This document shows, one piece after another, positions 26,009 through 35,654 of a DNA stretch of 64,000 bases. Position numbers and translations under genes: made by a program. The DNA is from JAAZCI01 sp046462535 (lineage in GTDB: Bacteria > Pseudomonadota > Gammaproteobacteria > Cardiobacteriales > Wohlfahrtiimonadaceae): assembly GCA_046462535.1 (NCBI GenBank), contig JBKGVF010000020.1:1-64000 (forward strand). Direction: 5' to 3'. Positions within the stretch are counted from its first letter, which is position 1. The number at the start of each line of letters is the position of its first letter. The notes beneath the pieces are model-generated. The model saw only the letters and a list, made by a program, of their open reading frames with translations. It ran no database searches and was not told the origin of the DNA.

Positions 26009-26488
26009 ATGCAACATCTCTATCTGGAGTTTTATCAATCAACTCCACAGATACAATCACTCATTGATCAATATGAGATTAAAGAGAATGATTACGCTGT
26101 CCACCCCAATAAAACCTTAGCTGAACGACGATCCTTACCCAACAACCATCTAATTATGATAAAAGAAGAGCAGCGTTTAATCGGTTTTTTCTGCCTTGAT
26201 ACCACAGGTGCTAAGATCGAGTATGGGGGGGAGTCTCACGATCTACTCTTTCGCTCCTTCTCTATCGATCATCGCTTTCGTAATCGGCAATATGCAGAGA
26301 ATGCTCTATATCTACTCGATCCCTTTGTACGTCATCATTTCCCTGATAAGAAGCATCTTCTTCTTGTAGTGAATCATGAGAATATTCCCGCACAAAAACT
26401 ATATCAAAAGTGTGGATTTCATGACACAGGACGGCGTGCAGCAGGTCTCTATGGTGAAGTCTTTGTCTACCGTAAACCCCTAAAATAG
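26009..26488 (+). CDS. GNAT-family N-acetyltransferase
   Basis: Uses acetyl-CoA to acetylate an unknown amine. The GNAT core is visible: a beta-strand pair around RLIGFFCLD, then FSIDHRFRNRQYAENALYLL (a variant of the acetyl-CoA loop R/QxxGxA, with Arg-Gln in place of Gly) near residues 90-109, and the C-terminal VNHENIPAQKLYQKCGFHDTGRR typical of the family. An AGGAG site precedes the ATG. A G7 tract lies at codons 73-75. It is isolated between minus-strand genes, so context gives no clue to substrate. Confidence 0.8.
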   Translation: MQHLYLEFYQSTPQIQSLIDQYEIKENDYAVHPNKTLAERRSLPNNHLIMIKEEQRLIGFFCLDTTGAKIEYGGESHDLLFRSFSIDHRFRNRQYAENALYLLDPFVRHHFPDKKHLLLVVNHENIPAQKLYQKCGFHDTGRRAAGLYGEVFVYRKPLK

Positions 26489-26506
26489 AGTAATGCATAA
26501 TGGCAA

Positions 26507-26542
26507 AAGAGGGTGGATACTCTGTGATAAGAGACCACCCTC
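26507..26542 (-). terminator. Terminator of secA
   Basis: On the minus strand GAGGGTGG and CCACCCTC form a stem (with an extra GA/TC pair in the loop) followed by TTTT. It lies between the convergent secA and GNAT stops and could also block plus-strand transcripts. Confidence 0.7.
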
Positions 26543-26591
26543 CTCCCTAAATTTATCTCTTTATCCACGCTCCCGAATAGGAGAAGAGATG

Positions 26592-29288
26592 TTACGCTAA
26601 GCGCCCATGACAATGCTTAAAGCGCTTTCCTGAACCACACGGACACTCCTCATTACGCCCGACATTCATAAAACGGGGATCATCTTTAATCGATTCCTCT
26701 GCCTCACTATCGGCATACTCCTCATCCCCATGTTTTAACTGTTGCTCAATTGCTTTACGCTCAACTTCTGGGATAGAGACTTGAATCTGAACCTTACTTA
26801 AAAAGCTAAGAGTACGATAAGCGATACGACCTAACATCTCCTCAAAAAGAGCAAAAGACTCCTTCTTATACTCCTGCTCAGGACGCTGCTGAGCATAGGC
26901 GCGTAACTGGATACCTTGTCGTAGATAGTCCATCGCCGCTAGATGCTCCTTCCACTCTTCATCAAGAATCTGAAGCAAAATAGCCTTCTCAAACTGTCTA
27001 AATTCATCGAGATTAACCAATGTTAGCTTAGCCTCATAATGTTGCTTGTTCAGCTCAATAATCTGCTCAATAAGCGCCTTCTCATCAAACTCTTCATCTC
27101 GCTCTAAAGCAGCTTTAATCTCAACTTCAACCTCAAAATCCTCTTTTAAAAGTTGCTCTAACCCTTCTAGATCTAAATTTTCAATATCCCAAGATTCCGA
27201 TAGTGATCCTGGAGGAATAAAGCTATGAACTAAATCAGTAAGCACCTCTTCTCGACGCACCGCTACTAAATTAGCCACATTCTCTGCAGCTAAGATAGCA
27301 TCACGATGTTGATAGATAATCTTGCGCTGATCATTAGCAACATCATCATACTGGAGCAGATTCTTACGGATATCAAAGTTATGCCCCTCTACACGACGCT
27401 GGGCATTCTCTATCGATCGGCTGATCATTCGATGCTCAATGGCAACACCGTCACCCATCCCTAACCCCTTCATAAGGTTATACATTCTTGGGCTAGTAAA
27501 GATACGCATAAGATTATCTTCTAATGATAGATAGAAACGTGAGGAACCTACATCCCCTTGACGTCCGGCACGACCACGCAACTGATTATCGATACGACGA
27601 GATTCGTGTCGCTCGGTCCCGATAATATGCAAACCACCTAACTCTAATACTTTATCGTGCCGCTCTTGCCAAGCCTCTTTTAGGCGAGCAATCTCTTCTT
27701 CAGTAGCATCAGGATGTTCCTCCTTATAGAGCGCTACCTCCATCTCAAAGTTCCCACCTAAAACAATATCTGTTCCTCGCCCAGCCATATTAGTAGCAAT
27801 CGTAATTGCTCCAGGACGCCCTGCCGCCCCAACAATGTAGGCTTCACGCTGATGCTGCTTTGCATTAAGGACTTCATGGGGAATATTCCTCTTCTTTAAG
27901 ATGCTTGAAATATACTCTGAAACCTCAACTGATGCAGTACCAACAAGAACAGGTTGCTGACGCTCATAACAATCGAGAATATCTTTTACAATCGCTTCAA
28001 ACTTCTCTTTCTGAGTTAAATAGACTAAATCGCCATAATCCTTTCTCTGTACTGGACGATTCGTAGGGATTACAACAACCTCTAGCCCATAGATTTCAAG
28101 AAACTCTGGCGCTTCAGTATCCGCTGTCCCTGTCATTCCCGAGAGCTTTTCATAAATTCTAAAGTAATTTTGGAATGTAATTGATGCAAGCGTCTGATTT
28201 TCTGGCTGAACCTCAACCCCCTCTTTCACCTCTATCGCTTGATGTAATCCCTCTGACCAACGACGTCCCGCTAAGGTGCGTCCTGTATGCTCATCAACAA
28301 TGACTACTTCACCATTAGCAACAATATAATCAACATCACGCTGAAAGAGATAGTGTGCACGTAGACAATTATCTAAATGGTGGTAGAGCTTAAGATTTTG
28401 ACTATCATAGAGACTCTCACCCTCATTGAGCAGCCCTACCTCAATAAGCAACTGCTCAATCTTCTCATGACCTGCCTCAGTAAGGTTAACCTGCCGATCC
28501 TTCTCATTAATTTCAAAATCAATCGGCTCACCATCCGGTGTGGGCTTCTGTAGTTCAGGAACCAAGCGGTTAATTGTTTCATAAAGCTCTTCAGAACCCT
28601 CAACAGGACCTGAGATTATTAACGGTGTACGCGCCTCATCAATTAAAATAGAGTCTACCTCATCAATAACTGCATAATAGAGGGGCCGCTGGACCTTATC
28701 TTCTAGACGATAGGCCATATTATCCCGCAGATAATCGAATCCTAATTCATTATTAGTGCAGTAGCAGATATCAGATTGATAAGCACGGCGCTTCTCCTCA
28801 ATCGATTGTCCAGATACGACAACCCCCACCGTAAGTCCTAAAAACTGATATACTTGCCCCATCCACTCAGCATCCCGTTTCGCTAAGTAATCATTAACCG
28901 TGACAACATGAACCCCTTTACCAGTTAATGCATTGAGATAGACGGGTAGCGTCGCCACTAATGTCTTTCCCTCACCGGTGCGCATCTCAGCAATTCGCCC
29001 TTTGTGCAGGGTAATACCACCAATGAGTTGCACATCGTAATGGCGCATCCCTAAAACCCGCCGACTTGCTTCACGAATTGTAGCAAACGCTTCTGGCAGC
29101 AGAGCATCTAAGCTCTCCCCACCGGCAATACGCGCTTGAAATTTAGGTGTCTGCTCCTGCAGCTCCTCATCAGTGAGTGCCATCATCGCCTCTTCTAATG
29201 CATTGATCTTCTTAACTTCTGCATTAGCTTCTTTAATGAGCCGATCGTTACGTGTTCCTATAAACTTTCTTATTAAGCGACTAAACAT
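26592..29288 (-). CDS. secA: Preprotein translocase ATPase SecA
   Basis: Motor of the Sec export pathway. The protein is 898 residues. The Walker A MRTGEGKTLVATLP has Lys108/Thr109, the DEAD-like VIDEVDSILIDEARTPLIISG follows, then the second nucleotide-binding fold with TIATNMAGRGTDI and GRAGRQGD. The C terminus holds the zinc-binding ECPCGSGKRFKHCHG, which contacts SecB and lipids. All domains are complete. It is transcribed alone; secM, mutT and lpxC, its common neighbours, are not beside it. Confidence 0.98.
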   Translation of the reverse strand: MFSRLIRKFIGTRNDRLIKEANAEVKKINALEEAMMALTDEELQEQTPKFQARIAGGESLDALLPEAFATIREASRRVLGMRHYDVQLIGGITLHKGRIAEMRTGEGKTLVATLPVYLNALTGKGVHVVTVNDYLAKRDAEWMGQVYQFLGLTVGVVVSGQSIEEKRRAYQSDICYCTNNELGFDYLRDNMAYRLEDKVQRPLYYAVIDEVDSILIDEARTPLIISGPVEGSEELYETINRLVPELQKPTPDGEPIDFEINEKDRQVNLTEAGHEKIEQLLIEVGLLNEGESLYDSQNLKLYHHLDNCLRAHYLFQRDVDYIVANGEVVIVDEHTGRTLAGRRWSEGLHQAIEVKEGVEVQPENQTLASITFQNYFRIYEKLSGMTGTADTEAPEFLEIYGLEVVVIPTNRPVQRKDYGDLVYLTQKEKFEAIVKDILDCYERQQPVLVGTASVEVSEYISSILKKRNIPHEVLNAKQHQREAYIVGAAGRPGAITIATNMAGRGTDIVLGGNFEMEVALYKEEHPDATEEEIARLKEAWQERHDKVLELGGLHIIGTERHESRRIDNQLRGRAGRQGDVGSSRFYLSLEDNLMRIFTSPRMYNLMKGLGMGDGVAIEHRMISRSIENAQRRVEGHNFDIRKNLLQYDDVANDQRKIIYQHRDAILAAENVANLVAVRREEVLTDLVHSFIPPGSLSESWDIENLDLEGLEQLLKEDFEVEVEIKAALERDEEFDEKALIEQIIELNKQHYEAKLTLVNLDEFRQFEKAILLQILDEEWKEHLAAMDYLRQGIQLRAYAQQRPEQEYKKESFALFEEMLGRIAYRTLSFLSKVQIQVSIPEVERKAIEQQLKHGDEEYADSEAEESIKDDPRFMNVGRNEECPCGSGKRFKHCHGRLA

Positions 29289-29436
29289 TTGCTACCTTTA
29301 CATTTTTAAACAGTTATTGATTGGAATGGTGCACATCTTACCGTATTTGCTTCACAAATTTAATCTTATTCGAGAGATTTATTAAGATATCTCCAAAGAA
29401 AAAATGTGACTCATAGCCATAATAGATGGGGGTCGA

Positions 29437-30555
29437 TTACTGCTTTTCAATCCAATTATTTCGATTAATAATCTCATCTGAGAGGATAAAGCCTAAACGC
29501 GCCTTAATCTCTTCAGAGTTAACCCCCATAATCTTACGAGCCTCCTCGTGATTATAATTACTAATACCCCGTCCTACCTCCTCCCCCTCTTCATTAAGAC
29601 AGAGAACAAGATCTCCTCGATCAAATACACCTTCAACGGCAATAACGCCAATTGGAAGGAGACTACGATTTCGTTCAAGTAGAGCTCTTTCAGCCCCTTT
29701 ATCAATGATTAATGAACCATCGAAATGGCTATGACTCAACATCCAACGCTTCTTTGCAGCTAACTTAGATTTGCTTGGATTGAGGCGCGTCCCTATCGCC
29801 TCCCCATTAGCTAATGAGCAGAGTACATTTGGGCGATCCCCCTTTGCAATATAGGTGACTGTTCCTGATTTTGCGGCAATCTGTGCGGCTTTAATTTTTG
29901 TATACATACCACCACGACCAAGTACCCCACCCTCAGATGAGGCTACCGAAAGCAACATACTATCGAATGCATCCGCTTCAGTGATCAGCTCTGCATCGGG
30001 GTTACTTCGCGGGTCACTATCAAACACCCCAATCTGATCTGTTAAGATTATATAACGATCAGCCTCCACTAAATTAGCCACCAATGCCCCTAAAGTATCA
30101 TTATCACCAAAGCAGATCTCATCATATGAGGTGGTATCATTCTCGTTGATTACGGGCACGGCTCCATGAGCTAATAGAGCTTCCAAAGTCGCCTTAATAT
30201 TTAGATAGCGTTTACGATCTGCAGCATCCTCATGGGTTAATAAAATCTGCCCAACATGAATACCGTAGGGCTGAAATCCCCCTTTCCAAGCATCTACTAA
30301 ACTCGATTGCCCCACCGATGCTGCTGCCTGCAGCTCACTCAATAGGCGGGGTCGTTCGGTAAGCTTAAGCTGCTTCATCCCTTCAGCTACAGCCCCTGAC
30401 GAGACTAATACTACATCAATATTCTGCCGCTGTAACTGCTCAATCTGCTCACACCAATGGGCAATACGCTTCTGATCTACCCCCTCACCATCATTGGTAA
30501 TCATGGCGCTGCCAATTTTTATAACCCAAGTCTCATGGGTTCTTCTCTCATCCAT
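29437..30555 (-). CDS. proB: Glutamate 5-kinase
   Basis: Phosphorylates glutamate in the first step of proline synthesis. The amino-acid kinase domain shows WVIKIGSAMITNDGEG at the start, VVLVSSGAVAEGMKQL, PVINENDTTSY and FGDNDTLGALVANL, then GGMYTKIKAAQIAAKSG. A C-terminal PUA domain (about residues 280-360) is present, so the enzyme has the full two-domain form of 372 residues. proA and obgE, frequent partners, are not adjacent. Confidence 0.95.
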   Translation of the reverse strand: MDERRTHETWVIKIGSAMITNDGEGVDQKRIAHWCEQIEQLQRQNIDVVLVSSGAVAEGMKQLKLTERPRLLSELQAAASVGQSSLVDAWKGGFQPYGIHVGQILLTHEDAADRKRYLNIKATLEALLAHGAVPVINENDTTSYDEICFGDNDTLGALVANLVEADRYIILTDQIGVFDSDPRSNPDAELITEADAFDSMLLSVASSEGGVLGRGGMYTKIKAAQIAAKSGTVTYIAKGDRPNVLCSLANGEAIGTRLNPSKSKLAAKKRWMLSHSHFDGSLIIDKGAERALLERNRSLLPIGVIAVEGVFDRGDLVLCLNEEGEEVGRGISNYNHEEARKIMGVNSEEIKARLGFILSDEIINRNNWIEKQ

Positions 30556-30694
30556 AACTCACCTTACTACACTATTTATAAAGGAATCGGCATAAAGAGG
30601 CTTATTCTACCACTCTTGTTACAGAAATTTGGTAATATATCCCTCTGATTATAGATTACATAACCGATTCAATCTGATATTGGGATAATAAAAA

Positions 30695-32101
30695 ATGGTA
30701 GCAAAAACATTATATGAAAAGATTTGGGATGATCATGTTGTACGCACTGAGGGGGAGGATACAGCGCTGCTCTATATTGATCGACATATTATTCATGAGG
30801 TAACCAGTCCACAAGCCTTTGAGGGGCTCAAGCTAGCTAACCGCGAATTATGGCGCAAAGAATCTATTGTCGCTATGCCCGATCATAACACCCCAACAAC
30901 AGGCGATATCCATAATATAGAGGATCCCATCTCGCGGATTCAGGTTGAAACACTCCACAAAAATGCCACTCAACAGGGTCTAACTTATTTTCCAATTGGG
31001 GATCAACGTCGCGGTATTGTTCATGTTGCAGGTCCTGAACAGGGCGCAACTCTACCAGGAATGACTATCGTATGTGGTGACTCCCATACTGCTACCCATG
31101 GCGCATTTGGTGCTATAGCCTTTGGTATTGGTACGAGCGAAGTAGAACATGTTATGGCTACTAACTGCCTAGTCCAAACTAAAGCGAAAACCCTCAATAT
31201 TCATGTGACAGGTACCCTTGCGAAAGGGGTGAGCGCAAAAGATCTTATCCTCGCAATCATTCGAGAAATAGGCACCGCAGGTGGAACAGGGTATGCTATT
31301 GAATTTACAGGGGAAGTGATTAGAGATCTCTCTATGGAAGGGCGGATGACCATCTGCAACATGGCCATTGAAGCCGGTGCCCGTGTCGGCTTAGTCGCTG
31401 TTGATGAGAAGACAATTGAGTATGTTAAAGGGCGTCCCTTTGCACCAAAGGATGAGCATTGGGAGCAAGCCGTAGCCTACTGGAAGACACTTCACTCCGA
31501 TGAGGGAGCAGAATTTGATAAAACCATTACGATCGACGCCTCTAACATTGAGCCCCAGGTTAGTTGGGGAACAAGCCCAGAAATGGTAATTGGGATTAGC
31601 GAATTGATTCCTGATCCTGATAAAGCAACTAACCCAACTCAGCGGGAAAGCATTAAAAACGCCCTCAAATATATGGGTCTAGAAGCGAATCAATCCCCTA
31701 AGAGTATTAAGCTAGATAAGATCTTTATCGGCTCCTGCACTAACTCTCGAATTGAAGATCTGAGAGAAGCAGCAAAAATCGCGGAGGGTAAAAAAGTAGC
31801 AGACAATGTTAAGTTAGCAATGATTGTTCCTGGATCTGGTCTAGTAAAAGCACAAGCCGAAGCGGAAGGATTAGACAAAATTTTTATTGAGGCAGGCTTT
31901 GAGTGGCGCGAACCGGGCTGCTCAATGTGTCTGGCGATGAATAATGATCGTCTAGAGCCTAAAGAGCATTGCGCCTCAACTTCAAATAGAAACTTTGAAG
32001 GGCGGCAAGGAGCGGAGGGTCGTACCCATCTCGTTAGTCCCGCCATGGCAGCTGCAGCAGCAATTGCTGGCCACTTTGTGGATGTTCGCGACCTACTTTA
32101 A
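30695..32101 (+). CDS. leuC: 3-isopropylmalate dehydratase large subunit
   Basis: With LeuD isomerises 2-isopropylmalate to 3-isopropylmalate in leucine synthesis. Aconitase-type motifs are present: VCGDSHTATHGAFGAIAFGIG, the [4Fe-4S] cysteines in GSCTNSRIEDLREAA and CSMCLAMNND, and the substrate loop STSNRNFEGRQG. Length 468 is standard. leuD follows after 42 bases. leuA and leuB are not in the window. I see no leu leader peptide with Leu codons in the 139 bases upstream. Confidence 0.97.
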   Translation: MVAKTLYEKIWDDHVVRTEGEDTALLYIDRHIIHEVTSPQAFEGLKLANRELWRKESIVAMPDHNTPTTGDIHNIEDPISRIQVETLHKNATQQGLTYFPIGDQRRGIVHVAGPEQGATLPGMTIVCGDSHTATHGAFGAIAFGIGTSEVEHVMATNCLVQTKAKTLNIHVTGTLAKGVSAKDLILAIIREIGTAGGTGYAIEFTGEVIRDLSMEGRMTICNMAIEAGARVGLVAVDEKTIEYVKGRPFAPKDEHWEQAVAYWKTLHSDEGAEFDKTITIDASNIEPQVSWGTSPEMVIGISELIPDPDKATNPTQRESIKNALKYMGLEANQSPKSIKLDKIFIGSCTNSRIEDLREAAKIAEGKKVADNVKLAMIVPGSGLVKAQAEAEGLDKIFIEAGFEWREPGCSMCLAMNNDRLEPKEHCASTSNRNFEGRQGAEGRTHLVSPAMAAAAAIAGHFVDVRDLL

Positions 32102-32143
32102 TAGCCTCTACTCAAATAATATAGAATTCTAAAGGAGTTTTAG

Positions 32144-32797
32144 ATGAAGCCTTTTACAACACATACCGGCCTAGTTATTGCACTCGATCGCGCTAACGTA
32201 GATACCGATGCCATCATTCCCAAGCAATTTTTAACGAGCATCCATAAAAGTGGGTTTGGTGTTAACCTCTTTGATGAGTGGCGCTATCTCGATTACGGAA
32301 AACCGGGTATGGATAATAGCAAACGCCCTTTAAATATGGATTTTCCCCTCAACCAAGAGCGCTACCAAGGGGGAACTATTCTTCTTACCCGTGAAAACTT
32401 TGGCTGTGGTTCTTCACGCGAGCACGCCGTTTGGGCGCTCGATGATTATGGAATTCGCGCCATAATTAGCCCAAGTTACTCCGATATTTTCTACAACAAC
32501 TGCTTTAAAAATGGTCTCCTTCCTATTCGTTTGACGAAAGAGGAGGTCAATAGACTCTTTGAGCTTGTTGAGGAGCATATTGGGCTTGAGATAACCATTG
32601 ACCTTAAGGAGCAGCAGCTTCGCCCTCTCTTAAAGGGTGAGCCCTTAATCGATCCCTTCACATTTGAGGTTGACTCCTTTAGAAAGGAGATGCTCTTAAA
32701 TGGCTATGATGATATTAGCTTAACATTGCAGCATAAAGATGAGATTAAGGCATATGAAGCTCGTCGCAAAAAGGAAGCCCCTTGGTTATTCAACTGA
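32144..32797 (+). CDS. leuD: 3-isopropylmalate dehydratase small subunit
   Basis: Swivel-domain subunit that completes the LeuCD active site. The conserved DTDAIIPKQFL, LTRENFGCGSSREHAVWAL and PSYSDIFYNNCFKNGLLPI are all present, and the length of 217 residues matches the proteobacterial form. An AAGGAG site lies 8 bases upstream. It is co-transcribed with leuC. Confidence 0.97.
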   Translation: MKPFTTHTGLVIALDRANVDTDAIIPKQFLTSIHKSGFGVNLFDEWRYLDYGKPGMDNSKRPLNMDFPLNQERYQGGTILLTRENFGCGSSREHAVWALDDYGIRAIISPSYSDIFYNNCFKNGLLPIRLTKEEVNRLFELVEEHIGLEITIDLKEQQLRPLLKGEPLIDPFTFEVDSFRKEMLLNGYDDISLTLQHKDEIKAYEARRKKEAPWLFN

Positions 32798-32823
32798 TAT
32801 AGAGTTGCCTGCAGATGCAGATA

Positions 32824-32843
32824 GAGGGGGCACAAACCCCCTC
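32824..32843 (+). terminator. GC hairpin after leuD
   Basis: GAGGGGG pairs with CCCCCTC around a 6-base loop, 26 bases after the leuD stop. No T run follows, so it may be a message-protecting stem or a weak terminator. Confidence 0.45.
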
Positions 32844-32940
32844 ATATTAAGAGGAGAGCACTCCTACCTCTCTATTCTGCTGAATCTGCCATTACTAACT
32901 AATTACTGATTCGCTTGATATTGATTAAAAAGAGAGCACC

Positions 32941-35547
32941 ATGAAGATAAAAGAGATCCGCCGAAAATTCTTAGATTTTTTTGTCAGCAAAAATCATACA
33001 GAAGTACCCTCAAGCTCACTTCTTCCACATAATGACCCTACCCTACTCTTTACCAATGCGGGGATGAATCAATTTAAAGATCTATTTTTAGGGGCTGAGC
33101 AACGGGATTATCTCCGCGCCGTAACTGCACAAAAATGTGTTCGGGCTGGCGGCAAACATAATGATTTAGAGAATGTTGGATATACAGCACGCCACCATAC
33201 ATTCTTTGAGATGCTCGGAAACTTTAGTTTTGGTGACTACTTTAAAGAGGATGCTATTAAGTTCGCTTGGGAGCTGCTCACTCAAGTCTATAAGATCCCA
33301 GAAGAGAAGTTACTTGTTACCATCTACCATAATGATGAGGAGGCCTTCTCTATCTGGCGAGAGCAGATCGGTTTGCCCGAAGAGAAGATCATTCGTATCG
33401 GTGATCTTCCCGATGGCACCTCTGATAACTTCTGGCAGATGGGGGATACAGGACCCTGTGGTCCCTCTTCTGAGATCTTCTACGACCATGGTGAGGCGAT
33501 CTTTGGTGGACCTCCTGGCTCTAAAGATGAAGATGGCGATCGCTTTACCGAGATCTGGAATCTTGTCTTTATGCAATATAACCGTGATGAGAAGGGGAAC
33601 CTTCATCCTCTACCAAAACCCTCTATCGATACTGGAATGGGGTTAGAACGTATCGCAGCTGTCTTACAGGGAGTCACCAGTAACTATGAGACGGATCTTT
33701 TCCGCAACCTTATTCAAGCGGCCGCTAAAGTAACGGAGACAACCGACCTAACCGACAACTCACTAAAGGTGATTAGTGATCATATTCGGGCCGTCACATT
33801 CCTTATTAGTGATGGCATCCGCCCCTCTAATGAGGGTCGTGGCTATGTATTACGCCGAATTATTCGCCGGGCGATTCGTCACGGTTATACCTTAGGTAAA
33901 AAAGAACCTTTTCTACATCAGCTAGTAGATGCTGTTGTCGCCGAGATGGGTGAAGCCTACCCTGAAATTGCAGAAAAAACTACAGAGATTAGTGCAACAC
34001 TTCTTGATGAGGAGAATCGCTTTCTGATTACTTTAGAGCATGGGTTAACACTGCTAGAGCAAGATATCGCTAACCTCAAAGGGACTGTGATTCCTGGTGA
34101 AACAATCTTCAAACTGTATGATACCTACGGATTTCCGGTAGATCTCACCAATGATATCGCTCGGGAACAGAATTTAAGCCTCGATATGGATGGCTTTGAG
34201 CGCTGCATGGAGGAGCAACGTGCTCGAGCTCGGGCAGCAAGCGACTTTAGCGCTAATACGACGTATACCATCGAGGAGAAGGATGCGACAATCTTTAAAG
34301 GATATGATACCGCCAATATCACCAGTAAGATAACCACACTATTGGTCGATGGCGAATCGAGCCAATCAGCAACTGATGGAAGTGAGGCGGTGCTCCTACT
34401 AAAAGAGACACCATTCTACCCAGAATCAGGGGGACAGGTGGGTGATACTGGCTATATTCGTGGTGATAACTTCACCTTTTTAGTAAAAGATACTCAAAAA
34501 CAACATGAGAATATTCTTCATATAGGGGTCGTAACTGAGGGCACCGCAACAATAGGTGACCAAGTATCGGCACAAATTGATAATTCTCGCAGAGATGCCA
34601 TTCGGAAAAATCACTCCGCAACCCATCTGCTTCACGCAATATTACGAAAAACATTAGGTACTCATATTGAGCAGAAGGGGTCGCTGGTGACAGATAATCG
34701 CCTGCGCTTTGACTTCTCCCATAATGCGCCCTTAATGTTTGAAGAGCTCGAAACTATTGAGCAGCTTGTTAATGCTGAAATTATGCGTAACCACCCTGTT
34801 GAGGCGGAAGAGATGGCATTAGAGGCCGCTAAAGAGCGAGGAGCTATGGCACTCTTCGGTGAGAAGTATGGTAATGAAGTGCGTGTTATACAGATGGGTG
34901 ATTCAATTGAGTTATGCGGTGGAACACATGTTCACTATACCGGTGATATCGGCCCCTTTAAAATACTCTCTGAAACAGGTATAGCCTCTGGGGTTCGCCG
35001 TATTGAAGCAGTGACCGCTACAGATGCGCAAGCGATTATTGAGTCACAAAATCGCCTGATTCATCAACTAGCCGATCTACTCAATACAGATCATGATCAT
35101 ATCCTATCCCGTGTAGAAGAGAGTCTCAATGAGGTTAAATCCCTTCGTCGGGAACTTGCTTCAGCACAATCTGCACTCGCTTTTGCAAAACGGGGCGAAC
35201 TTCTTGAGGGTGCTTTTGAGATTGCCGAAATCCCCATTATTCTTGGACGCTTAGAAGGGACCGATAATCGCACCTTACGAGAACTTTGTGATAATCTTCA
35301 GGCTGAAACAGCAGGAATCACCCTCTTAATCTCTGCCATTGATGGGCGGGTTGCCTTAGTCTCATCTGTCGATAAGAGATTAAATGATCGTATTAAAGCG
35401 GGTGATCTTCTCAATATCGCTGCAGCAAAAGTAGGTGGTAAAGGGGGAGGACGCCCCACCGCAGCAACCGGAGGAGGAAGTCATCCTGAACATATTAATG
35501 ATGCACTTAAAGCTGCAAAAGATTGGCTTGAAGAGAGACTCTCATAG
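32941..35547 (+). CDS. alaS: Alanyl-tRNA synthetase
   Basis: Charges tRNA-Ala. The class II core carries LLFTNAGMNQFKDLFLG and the ARHHTFFEMLGNFSFGDYF motif. The editing domain has HSATHLLHAIL (zinc ligands) and ELCGGTHVHYTGDIG. The C-terminal C-Ala/DHHA1-type region has AAAKVGGKGGGRPTAATGGG. Length 868 is typical. A terminator of its own follows. recX/recA, which often precede alaS, are not here. Confidence 0.97.
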   Translation: MKIKEIRRKFLDFFVSKNHTEVPSSSLLPHNDPTLLFTNAGMNQFKDLFLGAEQRDYLRAVTAQKCVRAGGKHNDLENVGYTARHHTFFEMLGNFSFGDYFKEDAIKFAWELLTQVYKIPEEKLLVTIYHNDEEAFSIWREQIGLPEEKIIRIGDLPDGTSDNFWQMGDTGPCGPSSEIFYDHGEAIFGGPPGSKDEDGDRFTEIWNLVFMQYNRDEKGNLHPLPKPSIDTGMGLERIAAVLQGVTSNYETDLFRNLIQAAAKVTETTDLTDNSLKVISDHIRAVTFLISDGIRPSNEGRGYVLRRIIRRAIRHGYTLGKKEPFLHQLVDAVVAEMGEAYPEIAEKTTEISATLLDEENRFLITLEHGLTLLEQDIANLKGTVIPGETIFKLYDTYGFPVDLTNDIAREQNLSLDMDGFERCMEEQRARARAASDFSANTTYTIEEKDATIFKGYDTANITSKITTLLVDGESSQSATDGSEAVLLLKETPFYPESGGQVGDTGYIRGDNFTFLVKDTQKQHENILHIGVVTEGTATIGDQVSAQIDNSRRDAIRKNHSATHLLHAILRKTLGTHIEQKGSLVTDNRLRFDFSHNAPLMFEELETIEQLVNAEIMRNHPVEAEEMALEAAKERGAMALFGEKYGNEVRVIQMGDSIELCGGTHVHYTGDIGPFKILSETGIASGVRRIEAVTATDAQAIIESQNRLIHQLADLLNTDHDHILSRVEESLNEVKSLRRELASAQSALAFAKRGELLEGAFEIAEIPIILGRLEGTDNRTLRELCDNLQAETAGITLLISAIDGRVALVSSVDKRLNDRIKAGDLLNIAAAKVGGKGGGRPTAATGGGSHPEHINDALKAAKDWLEERLS

Positions 35548-35581
35548 ACTCTCTTGACTATCTAGGAGTGAGGAGTAAATT

Positions 35582-35612
35582 AGACGCTATCAGATTGATA
35601 GCGTCTTCTTTT
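35582..35612 (+). terminator. Rho-independent terminator of alaS
   Basis: AGACGCTATC pairs with GATAGCGTCT around a short loop, followed by TCTTTTC. It lies 35 bases after the alaS stop. Confidence 0.85.
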
Positions 35613-35654
35613 CGCAATGTAATACTGTTATCGGAAAAAAGAATGGAGTGAATC

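Noticed and set aside
30556..30694. leu leader peptide or attenuator before leuC
   Set aside because: No short frame with a run of Leu codons and no terminator-type hairpin was found in the interval.
33173..33646. 157-codon frame in another phase of alaS
   Set aside because: It overlaps the catalytic core of alaS fully; composition is that of a shifted coding frame.
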